A stretch of DNA of 64,000 nucleotides from Pelecanus crispus (taxonomy: Eukaryota > Chordata > Aves > Pelecaniformes > Pelecanidae). The translations under genes and the position numbers were made by a program. The stretch covers positions 14,219,862-14,283,861 of the forward strand of contig NC_134675.1 of the NCBI RefSeq assembly GCF_030463565.1. The letters run 5' to 3'. A model generated the notes under the pieces. The model saw nothing but the letters and a program-made list of their open reading frames with translations. It was not told where the DNA came from and did not search any database. Positions 21,237-33,029 of the stretch are shown here, one piece after another. Numbering within the stretch: position 1 is the stretch's first letter; every line of letters begins with the position of its first letter.

Positions 21237-22336
21237 GACTTCAGGAAGGTCTTTGACACTGTCTCCCATAAGATCCTCATAGACAAGCTGTATGGATAAG
21301 CAGACAGTGAGGTGGGTTGAAAACTGGCTGAATGGCAAGGCCCAGAGGGTGGTTATCAGTGACACGAAGTCTAGTTGGAGGCCAGTAACTAGCAGGGTAC
21401 CCCAGGGGTCAATACTGGGTCCAGTCCTGTTTAACATCTTCATTAATGATCTGGATGCTGGGGCAGAGTGTACCCCCTCAGCAAGTTTGCTGATGACACA
21501 AAACTGGGAGGAGTGGCTGATAGACCAGAGGATCGTGCTGCCATTCAGAGGGACCTGGACAGGCTGGAGAAATGGGCTGACAGGAACTTCATGCAGTTCA
21601 ACAAGGGGAAGTGCCAAGTCCTGCACCTGGGGAGGAACAACCCCATGCAACAGTATAGGCTGGGAGCCTCCCAGCTGGAAAGCACCAGGTTGAACATGAG
21701 CCAGCAATGTGCCCTTGCGGCAAAGAGGGCCAATGGTATCCTGGGCTGCATTAGGCAAAGCATTGCCAGCAGGTCGAGGGAGGTGATCCTTCCCCTCTCC
21801 TCAGCACTGGTGAGGCCACACCTGGAGTCCTGTGTCCAGTTCTGGGCTTCCCTAGTATAAGAGAGACATGGACATACTGGAGAGAGTCCAGCAAAGGGCC
21901 ACAAAAATGATGAAGGGACTGGAGCATCTCTCCTATGAGGCAAGGCTGAGAGAGCTGGGACTGTTCAGCCTAGAGAAGAGAAGGCTCAGGGGGGTTCTTA
22001 TCAATCTATATAAATACCTGAAGGGAGGGTGTAAAGAAGTTGGAGCCAGGCTCTTTTCAGTGGTGCCCAGTGACATGAGAAGAGGCAATGGACACAAAGT
22101 GAAACACAGGAGGTTCCATGTGAACATCAGGAAACACTTTTTTACTGTGAGGGTGACTGAGCACTGGAGCAAGTTGCCCAGAGAGGTTGTGGAGTCTCCC
22201 TCCTTGGAGATATTCAAAAGATAACTGGACATGGTCCTTGACAACCTGCTCTTGGTGGCCCTGCTTGAGCAGGGGGATGGACAAGATGACTTCCAGAGGT
22301 CCCTTCCAACCTCAACTGTTCTGTGCTTCTGTGATC
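21237..22336 (+). mobile_element. Older CR1, RT to 3' end
   Basis: Resumes at FDTVSHK and runs through RT ([25 protein letters not shown] in a neighbouring frame) to IFKR and a CR1 tail near 22330. It is frameshifted several times. The stretch 21919-22251 is identical to 25644-25976. The C-terminal sequence ([12 protein letters not shown]) marks a subfamily different from that of its neighbours. Confidence 0.85.
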
Positions 22337-23603
22337 CTGAGAAACCTGCTCCGATCTCCTTTTATGACCTGGTGACCCGCCTGGTGGATGAAGGAAAGGC
22401 TGTGGACGTCATTTACCTGGACTTTAACAAAGCCTTTGACACAGTCTCCCATAGCATTCTCCTTGGGAAGCTGGCAGCTCATGGCTTGGACAGGCGTACT
22501 CTTCGCTGGGTAAAAAACTGGTTGGGTGGCCGAGCCCAGAGAGTAGTGGTGAATGGAGTTAAGTCCAGTTGGCGGCCGGTCACGAGCGGTGTTCCCCAGG
22601 GCTCTGTTTTGGGGCCAGCCTTGTTTAATATCGTTATCAATGATCTGGATGAGGGGATCGAGTGTGCCCTCAGTAAGTTTGCAGATGACACCAAGTTGGG
22701 TGGGAGTGTTGATCTGCTGGAGGGTAGGATGGCCCTGCAGAGGGACCTGGACAGGCTGGACCAATGGGCCGAGGCCAACTGTATAAGTTTTAACAAGGCA
22801 TAGTGCCGGGTCATGCACTTGGGTCACAACAACCCCATGCAACGTTACAGGCTTGGGGAAGAGTGGCTGGAAAGCTGCCTGGCTGAAAAGGACCTGGGGG
22901 TGTTGGCTGACAGCCAGCTGAACATGAGCCAGCAGTGTGCCCAGGTGACCAAGAAGGCCAACAGCATCCTGGCTTGTATCAGGAATAGTGTGGCCAGCAG
23001 GAGCAGGGAGGTGATTGTCCCCCTGTACTTGGCACTGGTGAGGCCGCACCTGGGATACTGTGTCCATTTTTGGGCCTCTCAATAAAGGAAAGACATTGAG
23101 GTGCTGCAGCGTGTTCAGAGAAGGGCAACGAAGCTGGTGAAGGGTCTGGAGCACAGGCCTTATGAGGAGCGGCTGAGGGAACTGGGATTGTTTAGCCTGG
23201 AGAAGAGGAGGCTGAGGGGAGACCTTATCGCTCTCTACAACTACCTGAAAGGAGGTTGTAGCGAGGTGGGTGTTGGTCTCTTCTCCCATGTAGTTAGCGA
23301 TAGGACAAGAGGAAATGGGCTCAAGCTGCGCCAGGGGAGGTTTAGGCTGGAAATTAGGAAAAATTTCTTCATGGAAAGGGTAGTCAAGCATTGGAACAGG
23401 CTGCCCAGAGAGGTGGTGGAGTCACCATCCCTGGAAGCATTCAAAAAATGGGTAGACGTGGCACTCTGGGACATGGTTTAGTCTAGTCTACCCTTGACTG
23501 GTTTAGTGTGGACTTGGTAATGTTAGGTTAATGGTTGGACTGGATGATCTTAAAGGTCTTTTCCAACCTAAACAATTCTATGATTCTATGATTCTATGAT
23601 TCT
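22337..23603 (+). mobile_element. Third CR1 of the nested group
   Basis: 5'-truncated CR1 covering RT from [17 protein letters not shown] through FADDTKLGG (near 22675) to WDMV and the 3' UTR, ending in a run of ATTCTATG repeats (about 23575-23603). An in-frame stop at 22801-22803 and another at about 23083 break the ORF. It resembles the ORF2 at 58133-60934. Confidence 0.88.
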
Positions 23604-23672
23604 AGGTGGCCCTGCTTGGGCAAGAGGGGGTTGGACCAGATGACCCAACCTCAACCATTCTGTGCTTTTGTG
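23604..23672 (+). mobile_element. CR1 3' UTR tail displaced by the third CR1
   Basis: GGTGGCCCTGCTTGGGCAAG... to TTGTGATTTTGTGA is the tail of the GGTGGCCCTGCTTGAGCAG-type CR1 subfamily, with no body of its own upstream. It was probably separated from its 5' part by the insertion at 22337-23603. Confidence 0.65.
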
Positions 23673-24760
23673 ATTTTGTGAAATGCTCCATCCCCTCAAT
23701 TTCAGTCTGATAATCACCAAGCTGTCCTAGTGCAGGATAACATCCCCCAATCATCTTCCCATAGCAGACCCTAGCAAGGACATTATTGACCCTTTCAAGG
23801 CACAAGGGGCACCCTCTAACATGCAGGTTTTCATGCTGGGTATAAAAGGTTCTGTATCAAGACCAAAAAGTTATGTGAATATACGCCTTGCCTTGTGGCT
23901 AGTTCCCCTAAATAGTGACCAGCCTCAGCTATATTTGTCTAGAATACTGTCTTATCATCCCAGTCAGTAGGTGAGGGATACTGTATTTTTGTAGCTTGCT
24001 GGAGCCATGCCTACAGGGAGTGGGATACATTACCCTGTGCTTCTCTTAGCTGCTGGATAATCATTGGGTTTTGCCCTATGGCACCTAAACAGTTCGATTT
24101 GTTAGGATTTAAATGTAAGTCATCTCCTCCATACTCCCATAGCTATTCTGCCAGCCTTTCTCCCAGCTTTTGCTGGTATGTTTTTGCTAGATCCTGCAGT
24201 TCAGATTGTGTAAAGTTGTGCTGGGGCACTTCTGGGGGCTTCTTTGCTTTATGAATCACTAATGGCTGGACAGAAATGCTTTGCGGCACTCATCCTCCAC
24301 CCTCTCTGTCCACTCATCCTCACCAGAGGACCAGCAGTCCTCATCCCACCATTTATCCTTCCGGGGCATAGCTCGTACCTCAGTGGTGCCCTTCCTAGGC
24401 TGCTCCATGCACCCCTCCTACATCGCTTGTGCCTGCGCCGCAGGTATCTGTACCGCAGTGGATGCAACAAAGGCGTCTGCATCATGGACGTGTGCGCCAC
24501 AGGCGACTGTATCAAAGACATTTGCACCACAGGCACCTGCACCATGGGTGCTTGCACCAGGTGGTATAATCGCTTGTACCAAGTGGGAACTATCTGCAGG
24601 CTCCCCTGTTACGACGAGCTGGCTATGTCCTGTGGCCAAGGGATTTGTGCAACACAAAACAGGCCTGAAGGCCACACTGTATGTGCAGCATAGTGCAGCA
24701 CAGCACAACACAGGCTTGGGCCTACTCAGTGTTCAATGGTCTTCCAGTCAGGATCACTAC
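23673..24760 (-). pseudogene. Decayed ERV gag and leader
   Basis: The minus-strand translation is gag-like in several short frames interrupted by stops, for example AEAGHYLGELATRQG near 23900 and a tryptophan/acid-rich WWDEDCW near 24340. The 24557-24410 part encodes a linker of degenerate hexads (QVPVVQ, QAPMVQ, MQTPLL). The stretch 24545-24760 is homologous to 26565-26755, so two copies of the same leader lie here. No pol is attached. The retroviral group is uncertain; ERVL or a betaretrovirus-like element are both possible. Confidence 0.5.
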
Positions 24761-24761
24761 A

Positions 24762-24926
24762 GGAGGAAGGAAGGAAGGAAGGAAGGAAGGAAGGAAGGAA
24801 GGAAGGAAGGAAGGAAGGAAGGAAGGAATAGAGGGAATAGAGGGAATAAAGAAGTAAGGAAGAATGGACGGAAGGTAGTGATAGAGGGAATACAGAAGGA
24901 AGGAAGGAAGGATGGAAGGAAGGACA
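24762..24926 (+). repeat. (GGAA)n microsatellite with a second short run
   Basis: A pure GGAA/AAGG run at about 24762-24826, a degenerate GGAATA stretch, and a second run at about 24893-24926. The open frames across it encode only repeats of Lys-Glu-Gly-Arg or Pro-Ser-Phe. Confidence 0.95.
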
Positions 24927-25006
24927 GAGACTGCCAAATAGGGTAGCGGTCTCCACACTTTTTTGGTCACGCACCTCGGTCATTAAAAAATTTTGGGCAT
25001 GCACCC

Positions 25007-25160
25007 CGGTGTTCAAAAAACATGTAGATGTGGCACTTTGGGACATGGTTTAGTCTAGTCTACCCTTAGTTGGTTTAGTGTGGACTTGGTGATGTTGGGT
25101 TGATGGTTGGACTGGATGATCTTAAAGGTCTTTTCCAACCTAAACGATTCTATGATTCTA
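25007..25160 (+). mobile_element. CR1 LINE 3' end fragment
   Basis: The last codons of ORF2 ([17 protein letters not shown]), the stop and the 3' UTR ending GATTCTATGATTCTA. Severely 5'-truncated. Confidence 0.88.
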
Positions 25161-25341
25161 ATGTATGTGTATTTATTTACTTTTAAATTATAAACATGTA
25201 ATACTGTAATACTATATTTTGTACATTATAAAACATACACAAAATACATTTTAGAAAAGGGCGAGATAAAGAGGAAGTAAACAATCCAGCAAACTCTGAG
25301 AGATGATTTGATTCTGGTGATTCATATTTGTAAAAAAAAAA

Positions 25342-25483
25342 ATGCTTGACTAGCATAAGCAGTACTTAGCAACAACTAAAACATCAGTGTGTTATCAACA
25401 TTCTTCTCCTACTAAATCCAAAACACAGCACTATGCCAGCTACTGGGAAGAAAATTAACTCTATCCCAGCCGAAACCAGGACA
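25342..25483 (-). mobile_element. Partial LTR 'C' (U3 end only)
   Basis: The U3 end of LTR C (compare 11379-11521), from GACTAGCATAAGC to the terminal CCAGGACA. The R-U5 part is absent. It follows an A-run at 25332-25340. Confidence 0.8.
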
Positions 25484-25643
25484 CAGTCATATACTCATGC
25501 CTGATCCATACCAAATTTGTAATATGAGGTGATCTGTTAGTGTACAGTTGTGGTATTCCTGAACAGACAGTCATAGCGCCATCATGATAAAACTGACTAA
25601 AACCTCTTTTAATCCCCTACCTGAACTGGAATACCCCTCCTGT

Positions 25644-26059
25644 CTGGAGCATCTCTCCTATGAGGCAAGGCTGAGAGAGCTGGGACTGTTCAGCCTAGAG
25701 AAGAGAAGGCTCAGGGGGGTTCTTATCAATCTATATAAATACCTGAAGGGAGGGTGTAAAGAAGTTGGAGCCAGGCTCTTTTCAGTGGTGCCCAGTGACA
25801 TGAGAAGAGGCAATGGACACAAAGTGAAACACAGGAGGTTCCATGTGAACATCAGGAAACACTTTTTTACTGTGAGGGTGACTGAGCACTGGAGCAAGTT
25901 GCCCAGAGAGGTTGTGGAGTCTCCCTCCTTGGAGATATTCAAAAGATAACTGGACATGGTCCTTGACAACCTGCTCTAGGTGGCCCTGCTTGAGCAGGGG
26001 GGTGGACAAGATGACTTCCAGAGGTGTCTTCCAACCTCAGCCATTCAGTGATTCTGTAA
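25644..26059 (+). mobile_element. CR1 LINE 3' end, identical over 333 bp to another copy
   Basis: Starts abruptly within ORF2 and ends in a CR1 tail (CATTCAGTGATTCTGTAA). Bases 25644-25976 match 21919-22251 with no difference by eye, and the two then diverge. Either both are recent copies of one subfamily, or one region was duplicated or converted from the other. Confidence 0.88.
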
Positions 26060-26559
26060 TAAGTCCCAAGACCTCATCTCTTCGATTGGGCTTTTGACTA
26101 GCATAAACATGTAAAGTCATGGCTTAAATGCATAGATGTGATCTTTTTCTTTCCCCGTATATTTCAGGCATGTCTGGCCTACCCTTCGTTCTGCAATGGG
26201 CATGGGGGATGGGGGTGTGTGTGAGGTGAGAAAGAGAGAGACGGTGCAGGGTTCTTTCTGGATCTCAGTAAGAAAGGCCTGGCAACAAATGCCTACATAA
26301 AATAGCTGTTTTAATAAGACAGAATAAGAAGAGGAATATAGATAGCAAGTAAATCTTAAGTTCCCTTCAGATGCTGGGAACCCTGTGTTCATGCAGCATC
26401 AGACAGACCCCGGATGGATCCGCAGATCCTGTTTGTGGAGAGACGTTCCTCCTTTGTGGCCATTTGAGCTATTATATAATTTCCTTACAAGAAAACAACT
26501 CTATTCATAAAGGATGTTCACATGAGAACTTGTTGCTGCACTTTTAGATAAAGGTGAGG
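26060..26559. other. Intron sequence, nothing recognised
   Basis: About 500 bp with a short GAGA-rich run near 26228-26245. No gene or repeat family assigned. Confidence 0.5.
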
Positions 26560-27251
26560 CCACGCAGGTGGCATAATCGCCAATACCAAGTGGGAACTGC
26601 CTGTAGGCTCCTCTGTTACAATGAGCTGGCTGAGTTTATCTTGTGACCAAGGAATTTGTGCAGCACAACACAGGCCTGGGCCTACTCAGGTTAACTGTTA
26701 TGTGGATCACTAACTCCTAAATATGCAATGGTTTCTCAGTCAGGATCAATACATTCCACCCCTTGATCCACATACAGTTTACCTTTCCCAAAGATATTAT
26801 AAGTTACACATTATATTACTAAACTGTTCAGCTAATAGGAAGCTTCCTGACAGGTTGGAATATTATGTCTGTCACAACATCCACCAGTGTGCAGCAGAGG
26901 CCTGCACTGGGTATTCCAGCAGATTCCCTTACAATGGCTACTCATGCTAACATATGGGCTTCTCAAGCCCTAAGTACAAGGCCCAATACAGCAGACATGG
27001 CTTATTCATGATCACTAACTCCTTGAATACAATGTCTTCTGCAAGGCTCCCAATACACCCTTGAAGTGCAATTAGTCATTTCTCTAGTGAACAAATCTTT
27101 GTCTTGTGAAAAGTTCCTCTCTGCCCTATGTGAATGGGTCTTTTAAGAAAGCCAGGAAATGACAATCCCTCTGGGGTTGTGATAAGGCAGTATAATGCAA
27201 AGCAGCCAAAGAATGGCTCTAAGTTGCACACTGGATGGAGCTATATGGAAC
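26560..27251 (-). mobile_element. Second copy of an ERV leader-like segment
   Basis: 26565-26755 is homologous to 24545-24760 (shared CAAGTGGGAACT, AGGAATTTGTGCA and GGCCTACTCAG blocks). The rest has no recognised coding. It is the target into which the LTR at 27252 inserted. The element type and its borders are unresolved. Confidence 0.4.
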
Positions 27252-27824
27252 TGTTGTGGTTTAGCCCCAGTCGACAACCAAGTACCACACAGCTGTTCAC
27301 TCACCCTCTCCCTTTCAGTGGGATGGGGGAAAGAATCGGAAGGGCAAAAGTAAGAAAACTCATGGGTTGAGATAAAGACAGTTTAATAACTGAAATATAA
27401 TAATAACAATAAAAAATTGTAATGAAAAGGAAAACAACGAGAGAGAGAGAGAGGAACAAAACCCAGGAAAAACAAGTGATGCAACCGCTCACCACCCGCT
27501 GACCGACGTCCAGCCATTCCCCGAGCAGCAATCGCTGCCCCCCGGCCAACCCCCCCCAGTTTATATACTGAGCATGACGTCATATGGTATAGAATATCCC
27601 TTTGGTCAGTTTGGATCAACTATTCTGGCTGTGCCCCCTCCCAGTTTTTTTGTGCACCTGGCTGAGCATGGGAAGCTGAAAAGTCCTTGACTAGCATAAG
27701 CAGTACTTAGCAACAACTAAAACATCAGTGTGTTATCAGCATTATTCTCATACTAAATCCAAAACACAGCACTATGCCAGCTACTAGGGGGAAAATTAAC
27801 TCTATCCCACCTGAAACCAGGACA
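27252..27824 (-). mobile_element. Solo LTR 'C2' with perfect 5-bp duplication
   Basis: 573-bp LTR in the same orientation as C1, with flanks GGAAC at 27247-27251 and 27825-27829. It has TATATAAACTGG near 27555-27570 and a GAGA microsatellite near 27436-27452. No internal sequence, so it formed by LTR-LTR recombination. Confidence 0.93.
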
Positions 27825-27829
27825 GGAAC

Positions 27830-28694
27830 ATATCCTGTCCTCAGCAGTTCCCTAATTAAATATTTTACCCTTCTGTCTCACAGTGGCTACACAGACCAGA
27901 CCTTTCTCTTAGAGCAAAGTGTCTGTCGTTGACTTTTGGGAAAGTTTGGCTGTCTAGATGGCAGCTGCTGAGGATTAAACATATTGAAACATATAGTCTG
28001 TGTTGCATTTTGTACAATTGGCAGAAATATTATGACTGTGCTGATAGAGTGGAGATTTGTTACTATTCAGTGAAAGAAGGAAGCTTTCTTTTGATATAGC
28101 CATGAAAATTATAGTATACTGATATGTCATCTTGGTTCCCATGGTTTTCTTTGTTTCTTGTAAACACAGCTTCTCTCTGGATATAAATCTGTGGTTTGGT
28201 GCTAAAATATTCTTAATAGACTGGAGAAAGTAACACCAGCTTATAGAGGGATGACTTGTGAAACATCTGAGAAGCTGGGAATGCTGCTTCTTGCTCTGAC
28301 GCTGAAGCCCTTCGTGCTCTTGAGCTAATGACTTAAACTTTTTCTCCCCACTTCTTTATTCATAGACACAAAAGAAGAGAAACACCAGTAACTGGTAACA
28401 CATGAGTTTATTTTCATTTCAAACATGTGAGCTTCAAAATAAGGAAAGCTTTCTAGGTTTGTGCTCTTCTGGGTGCTTCATCAGTTTGCTGCTATCAGGA
28501 GCCAGGGATTTCTCATTCAGGCAGGAGACTTTCCTTGAGGCTATAGGAGAGAATGAGAGAAACAAAGAGCTGATATCCCCAAGGGGACAGAAGAATGGGA
28601 GAGGTGAAGATATCTTTTCTGTGGGTCCAACAAGGAAGAGAAATGCTGCATTAATTAATATAGGAGTAAACTTGAGGTCCCTCTGTTCCTTTTT
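27830..28694. other. Single-copy intron sequence
   Basis: No recognised element. The open frames on both strands at 28402-28730 run partly into the adjoining LTR and have no domain. Confidence 0.6.
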
Positions 28695-28698
28695 CTTC

Positions 28699-29351
28699 TG
28701 ATACAAAAACTCGCAGATACTATTCTTCAAAGTCCGAACCTCTCCTCAAGAGGAAACGGAGTCTTCAGAAAGTTCCCGAAATAAAACTCAATAGCAACAA
28801 AGTTACTATTAAGCAGGCATTCTTTATTACAGCGCTGGGCAGCACTGGGGATCGTTCCACCATGAGTGCTCCAACGATTTGGCAAACTTCCAGAGATTTT
28901 ATACTATCAAGTTATACATATTCATATGATTTCTGGGAATTCATCTACATAAACATGAGATTTCTTGGAACTCATTAACATATGCAAATGTCCAATCCGC
29001 AGGCGTAGTCATCCTCTTTGGTGGTCTTCAGGGGTCCTCTGGTGGTCTCCAATAGTCTTCTTCACTTGTCCGCTAGTTGAACTTTTGGGCTTCCTTTGTC
29101 CATTTATGGTCATTCGAATTAGCTCATCAGTCCTTTGGCCTTGGAATGCTACGAGACCAGCTCCTTGAGTGCTTATCTCAGCACAGGGGTCCTGAGTCTA
29201 TGTTATCAGTGTTTTACACAGGAAGCCTAACAAGCTTGCTCAGGGTCTGTTTTAATTGTGCCAGACAAGGAGTCACATTCTTCGAAATATCTGTCTCAGC
29301 AGATAACTAAAACTATCTGAGTCAGGTATTGTCAGAGGTTTAGCCCTTTCA
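28699..29351 (-). mobile_element. 3' LTR of provirus 2
   Basis: 653 bp, TGAAAGGGCT...TGTATCA on the minus strand, with one difference from the 5' LTR. It is preceded on the inside by the polypurine tract at 29352-29363. Confidence 0.94.
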
Positions 29352-29384
29352 TTCCCCCCTTTTCTTTAAACTTTGTATATTCCT

Positions 29385-29988
29385 TTACAAAGTTTCTAAA
29401 TTTTCATATTTCATTATCTTAGGCAGAGCCCAAACTCTTATGGCCAGTTTCTTTAGCTTATACCACAAAAGGCAATTGACAACTGTTAGCATTATAACAA
29501 ATACTAACAATATCAAAAGCGGGTGAACTAAAATATTCAAAGTTTTCTCTGCATAGGGTGAGTATCCTGAAAAGATATCCCACCAGTGATGTGCGGTATC
29601 AGATTCAATTTGACTAGACAGTCCAACAAGTTTGTCTTTAGTTATTACCGTTTTAATGACAGATTCTGCTAGTGTAAGTTCTTGAGATTGGTTTAAGATC
29701 TCATTTAGTTTTCTCAGAGATAAACTTGCATGGCTTAATTTTAGGCTCTCATAATGCCAAAACATTGCTACTTGTTCTTCTGTATATGCAAAGAACGAAT
29801 ACGTTTGGCCATGCCAAGTTAGATGGGTTATATTCTTAAGGCATCCTATGAATGGGGTGGTCACGTTGTATTCTTCAACTACTGATCGATTGTTAGTCAC
29901 TAAAGACACATATCTAGCATTAACTTCTACAAACATTTCAAACACATTAGGAGACAGGATCGTCCATTTACAATTGTTAACAGAATGT
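29385..29988 (-). pseudogene. env: Provirus 2 env, transmembrane C-terminal part
   Basis: A 186-codon open frame (29945-29385) holds the C-terminal ectodomain, a HHWWDIFSGY pre-membrane segment, an uninterrupted hydrophobic anchor of about 25 residues (LVHPLLILLVFVIML and onward) and a short basic cytoplasmic tail. The surface subunit, cleavage site and fusion peptide are deleted; env joins integrase at about 29990. In the overlap with provirus 1 it lacks about 36 nt near 29676. It has no signal peptide, so it is not an envelope gene in its present form. Confidence 0.8.
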
Positions 29989-29994
29989 TATTGT

Positions 29995-30887
29995 TGTAGA
30001 TTAATTTATCTAGTTTGAAATGGTCTCCCAAATAGAATTTCAAATGGACTCAATTCTTGGTTTGACTCGGAGCCTTAGTAATGCAATAGGGAGGGCTTGG
30101 TCCCATCTTAAATTGGTTTCCTGACAAATTTTACTCAATTGTGTATTTATTAAATGATTCATCTTTTCTACTTGCCCACTTGCTTGCGGGCGATAAACTG
30201 TATGTAATTTCCAGTTAATTTCTAAAAGTCTACTAACTTGTTGAACTACTTGTGACACCAAGTGTGGTCCCCTATCAGAGGAGATCACTTCTGGCACTTT
30301 ACTTCTCGGGCTTTATTTGTTCTGCAAGGGAAAGCTTCAAGCCACCCAGAAAAGGTATCAGTTAATACTAATAGATACCTATACCTCCCTTTTCTAGGGA
30401 GCTCCGAAAAATTTATTTGCCAATTCTGACCTGGAACATTCCCTTTATCAATACTTCTAAATTTTACACAATTCTCTACCTTGGGATTATTCTTTAAGCA
30501 TATTTCACATCTATTAACCATAGTTCTTACAGTTTGAAACAGATTTCTGACTACTATTTGCTTGGTGAGGGAATTATACAAAGCTTCAGTTCCCCAATAA
30601 GATTTGTCATGTTTTGTTTTTACCAATTTCCATAGTATTCTAAAGGGAACTATTATTCTGTTATCTTTCAACATTGCCCACCCTGATGGGCAAATTTCAG
30701 CCTTTAAATCAGTAATTAATTTCTGATCCTTTTCATCATACTCAACTACCTCAGGTAGTGGCAAAGATTTTTCAGGAATTAGACTTAATATCTCACCTTG
30801 TTCCACAGCTTGCGTTGCCTTATGATCAGCCAATTTATTTCCCACTTCCCTGTCAGTGTTACCTCTCTGATGTCCTTTGCAGTGCAT
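29995..30887 (-). pseudogene. pol: Provirus 2 RNase H end and integrase
   Basis: Contains HCKGHQRGN (end of RNase H), the integrase zinc-binding CEICLKNNP and catalytic-core blocks. A 37-nt deletion at about 30298, relative to provirus 1, shifts the frame between the TNKAREV block and the SSDRGPH block. The C-terminal part then runs in another frame (30297-30040), keeping the region of the catalytic Glu (ASGQVEKMNH) that provirus 1 has lost. It is cut at about 29990 by the env deletion. Confidence 0.85.
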
Positions 30888-32415
30888 AATCGCTACAGCT
30901 GACGGAAGCTGTACAGCATCTAAAAGTCACAAAATTATATCAGCGTGTTTTATGACTTTTCCTTGAGCAGTTAAAAGTCCTCGCTCCTTCCAAATCGCCC
31001 CATGGGCATGAACTACACCAAAGGCATATTTTGAATCTGTCCAGATATTCACTCGCAATCCTTCAGCAAGCTCTAATGCCCTTACTAGAGCAACTATTTC
31101 AGCTCGTTGTGCAGATGTGCCCTTAGGGAGTGACTTCGCTTCCACCACTTGGTCTGTGGTGGTCACAGCATATCCTGCCATTCGAACTCCATTCTTTACA
31201 AAACTGCTCCCATCGGTATACCAGGTGTGGTCAGCTTCTTCTAGCGGCTCCTCCTTCAAGTCAGGCCTACTCGCATACACAGTCTCAATGGTTTCTATGC
31301 AATCATGCGTGACAGCCTCCATTTCCTGTTTATTGGTTAAAAAGGAAGCAGGATTGATAACAGTAGATGTGACAATTTCTACATCATCTTGTTCTATCAA
31401 AACTGCTTGATATTTCAAGAATCTTGATGGCGAGAGCCAGTGTCCCCCCTTTTGTTCTAAAACGGAGGTTACAGTGTGGGAAGTGTGCACAATCATCTTC
31501 TGCCCCAACGTAAATTTTCGGGCTTCCTGGATGATCAAGACAACGGCAGCCACTGCCCGAAGACATCCTGGCCATCCTTTGCTTACTTCATCCAATTGTT
31601 TGGAGAAGTACACTACAGCTCGTTTATAAGGACCCATCTTCTGGGCCAGAATTCCCAAAGCCACTCCTTGCCTTTCATAAGAGAACAGCCAGAAGGGCTT
31701 CGTTACATCGGGCAGGCCCAAAGCTGGAGCTCTCATTAATTCCAATTTTAGTTCTTTGAATGCCCTCTTGGCCTCATCAGTCCATATTAATTGTATCTGG
31801 CTGTTTTTCAGCAGTTCATATAGAGGTTTAACCAAAAGTCCATAGTTATATATCCATAATCTGCACCAACCTGTCATTCCCAGAAAGGTTCGAAGTTCTT
31901 TTACCGTAGTCAGTTCTGGAGTCCTGCAAATGGCTTCTTTTCGGTCATTCCCGAGCTGTCTCTGTCCCTTAGAAATCACGAATCCCAGGTATATTACTTC
32001 CTTCTTCAGGATCTGGGCTTTCTGTAATGAGACTCGATAACTCCTTAGTCCAAGAAAATTTAACAAACTCACAGTCCATTCTTTCATCCACATACTGTAA
32101 AAGGATACCATTTCTTGGAGGTCTTTCCCAGGTCTCTAATTGCTTTTCAAAGATCATGGGGCTATTTTTAAATCCTTGAGGTAACACTGTCCAGGTTAGT
32201 TGGGTTTTTCGTCCTGAATCAGGGTTTTCCCATTCAAAGGCAAATAAATTGCGGCTTTCAGAGGCCAAGGTGAGGCAAAAGAATGCATCTTTCAGATCTA
32301 GTACTGTGAACCATTCATAGGTTTCTTTTAAACTAGTTAATAAAGTGTATGGGTTTGCCACTACTGGGTGTAAATCTTCAACTATCTTATTTATTGCCCG
32401 CAGGCCTTGTATCAA
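30888..32415 (-). pseudogene. pol: Provirus 2 reverse transcriptase and RNase H
   Basis: RT blocks [12 protein letters not shown] and LPQGFKNSP are followed by a net 35-nt deletion at about 32087 that removes the catalytic YVDD loop (only YVDE remains) and shifts the frame. The downstream frame (32111-30927) keeps the RT thumb and connection (LGMTGWCR, VVYFSKQLD) that provirus 1 lacks, then RNase H (WYTDGSS, IWTDSKYAFG). A stop at about 30927 separates it from the HCKGH block. Confidence 0.87.
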
Positions 32416-33000
32416 TTAATATGTTTTGCCATCATGCTTTTTGATAGGCAAAATAGAAGTGTTATACTCTGAAGAGCATTCAATCAATAATCCGAATCTT
32501 ATAAATTCTTCTATAACGCTTTTCACTCCTTGCCTGTCTTCCAATTTCAAGGGATATTGCTTTACTTTAATAGGTCGTGCTCCCTCTCTGAGTTTAACAA
32601 CAATTAATTCTGCATTTTTAGCCTTTCCCGGTATTCCCGAGGCCCATACTCCTGGGTATACCTGGTCTTTTATTTCTTGTATAATTTCTTCTGGTATTTT
32701 AAAAACAATTTCTCCATTGTTAAATTTTGTTTCAGCTAATAAGTCTCTTCCCAAAAGTGGTCTAGGAGCTTCAGGCAGGTAGAGAAATTTGTGAATCCCT
32801 ACACTCTTCCCAATTCTGAATTTTAAGGGTTTCAAAAAGAAAGCCTTCTCGACCTGTCCAGTTGCTCCCACAATATTAACATTTTGCCTACTTACGGGCA
32901 ATAAATTTTGATTTAATACTGAAAACGTGGCACCTGTATCTACTAGAAATTCTACAGGTTTTTCCTCTTTCCCTAGCTGTACTCTTTCTTACCAAGGGCT
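32416..33000 (-). pseudogene. pro-pol: Provirus 2 protease and RT N-terminus
   Basis: The protease DTG is at 32932-32940, then LLGRDLL and RT fingers in frame 32901-32416. Relative to provirus 1, about 57 nt near 32694 are missing (the IPEE to EIIQ join), keeping the frame. The frame ends at TAT followed by a stop at about 32416, where provirus 1 continues. Confidence 0.82.
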
Positions 33001-33029
33001 CTGCTAGGGAAGATTCCCCTGGTCCCCGT

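Noticed and set aside
24281..24946. 221-codon frame across the GGAA repeat
   Set aside because: It is antisense to the decayed gag and then translates the microsatellite into Lys/Glu/Gly/Arg repeats.
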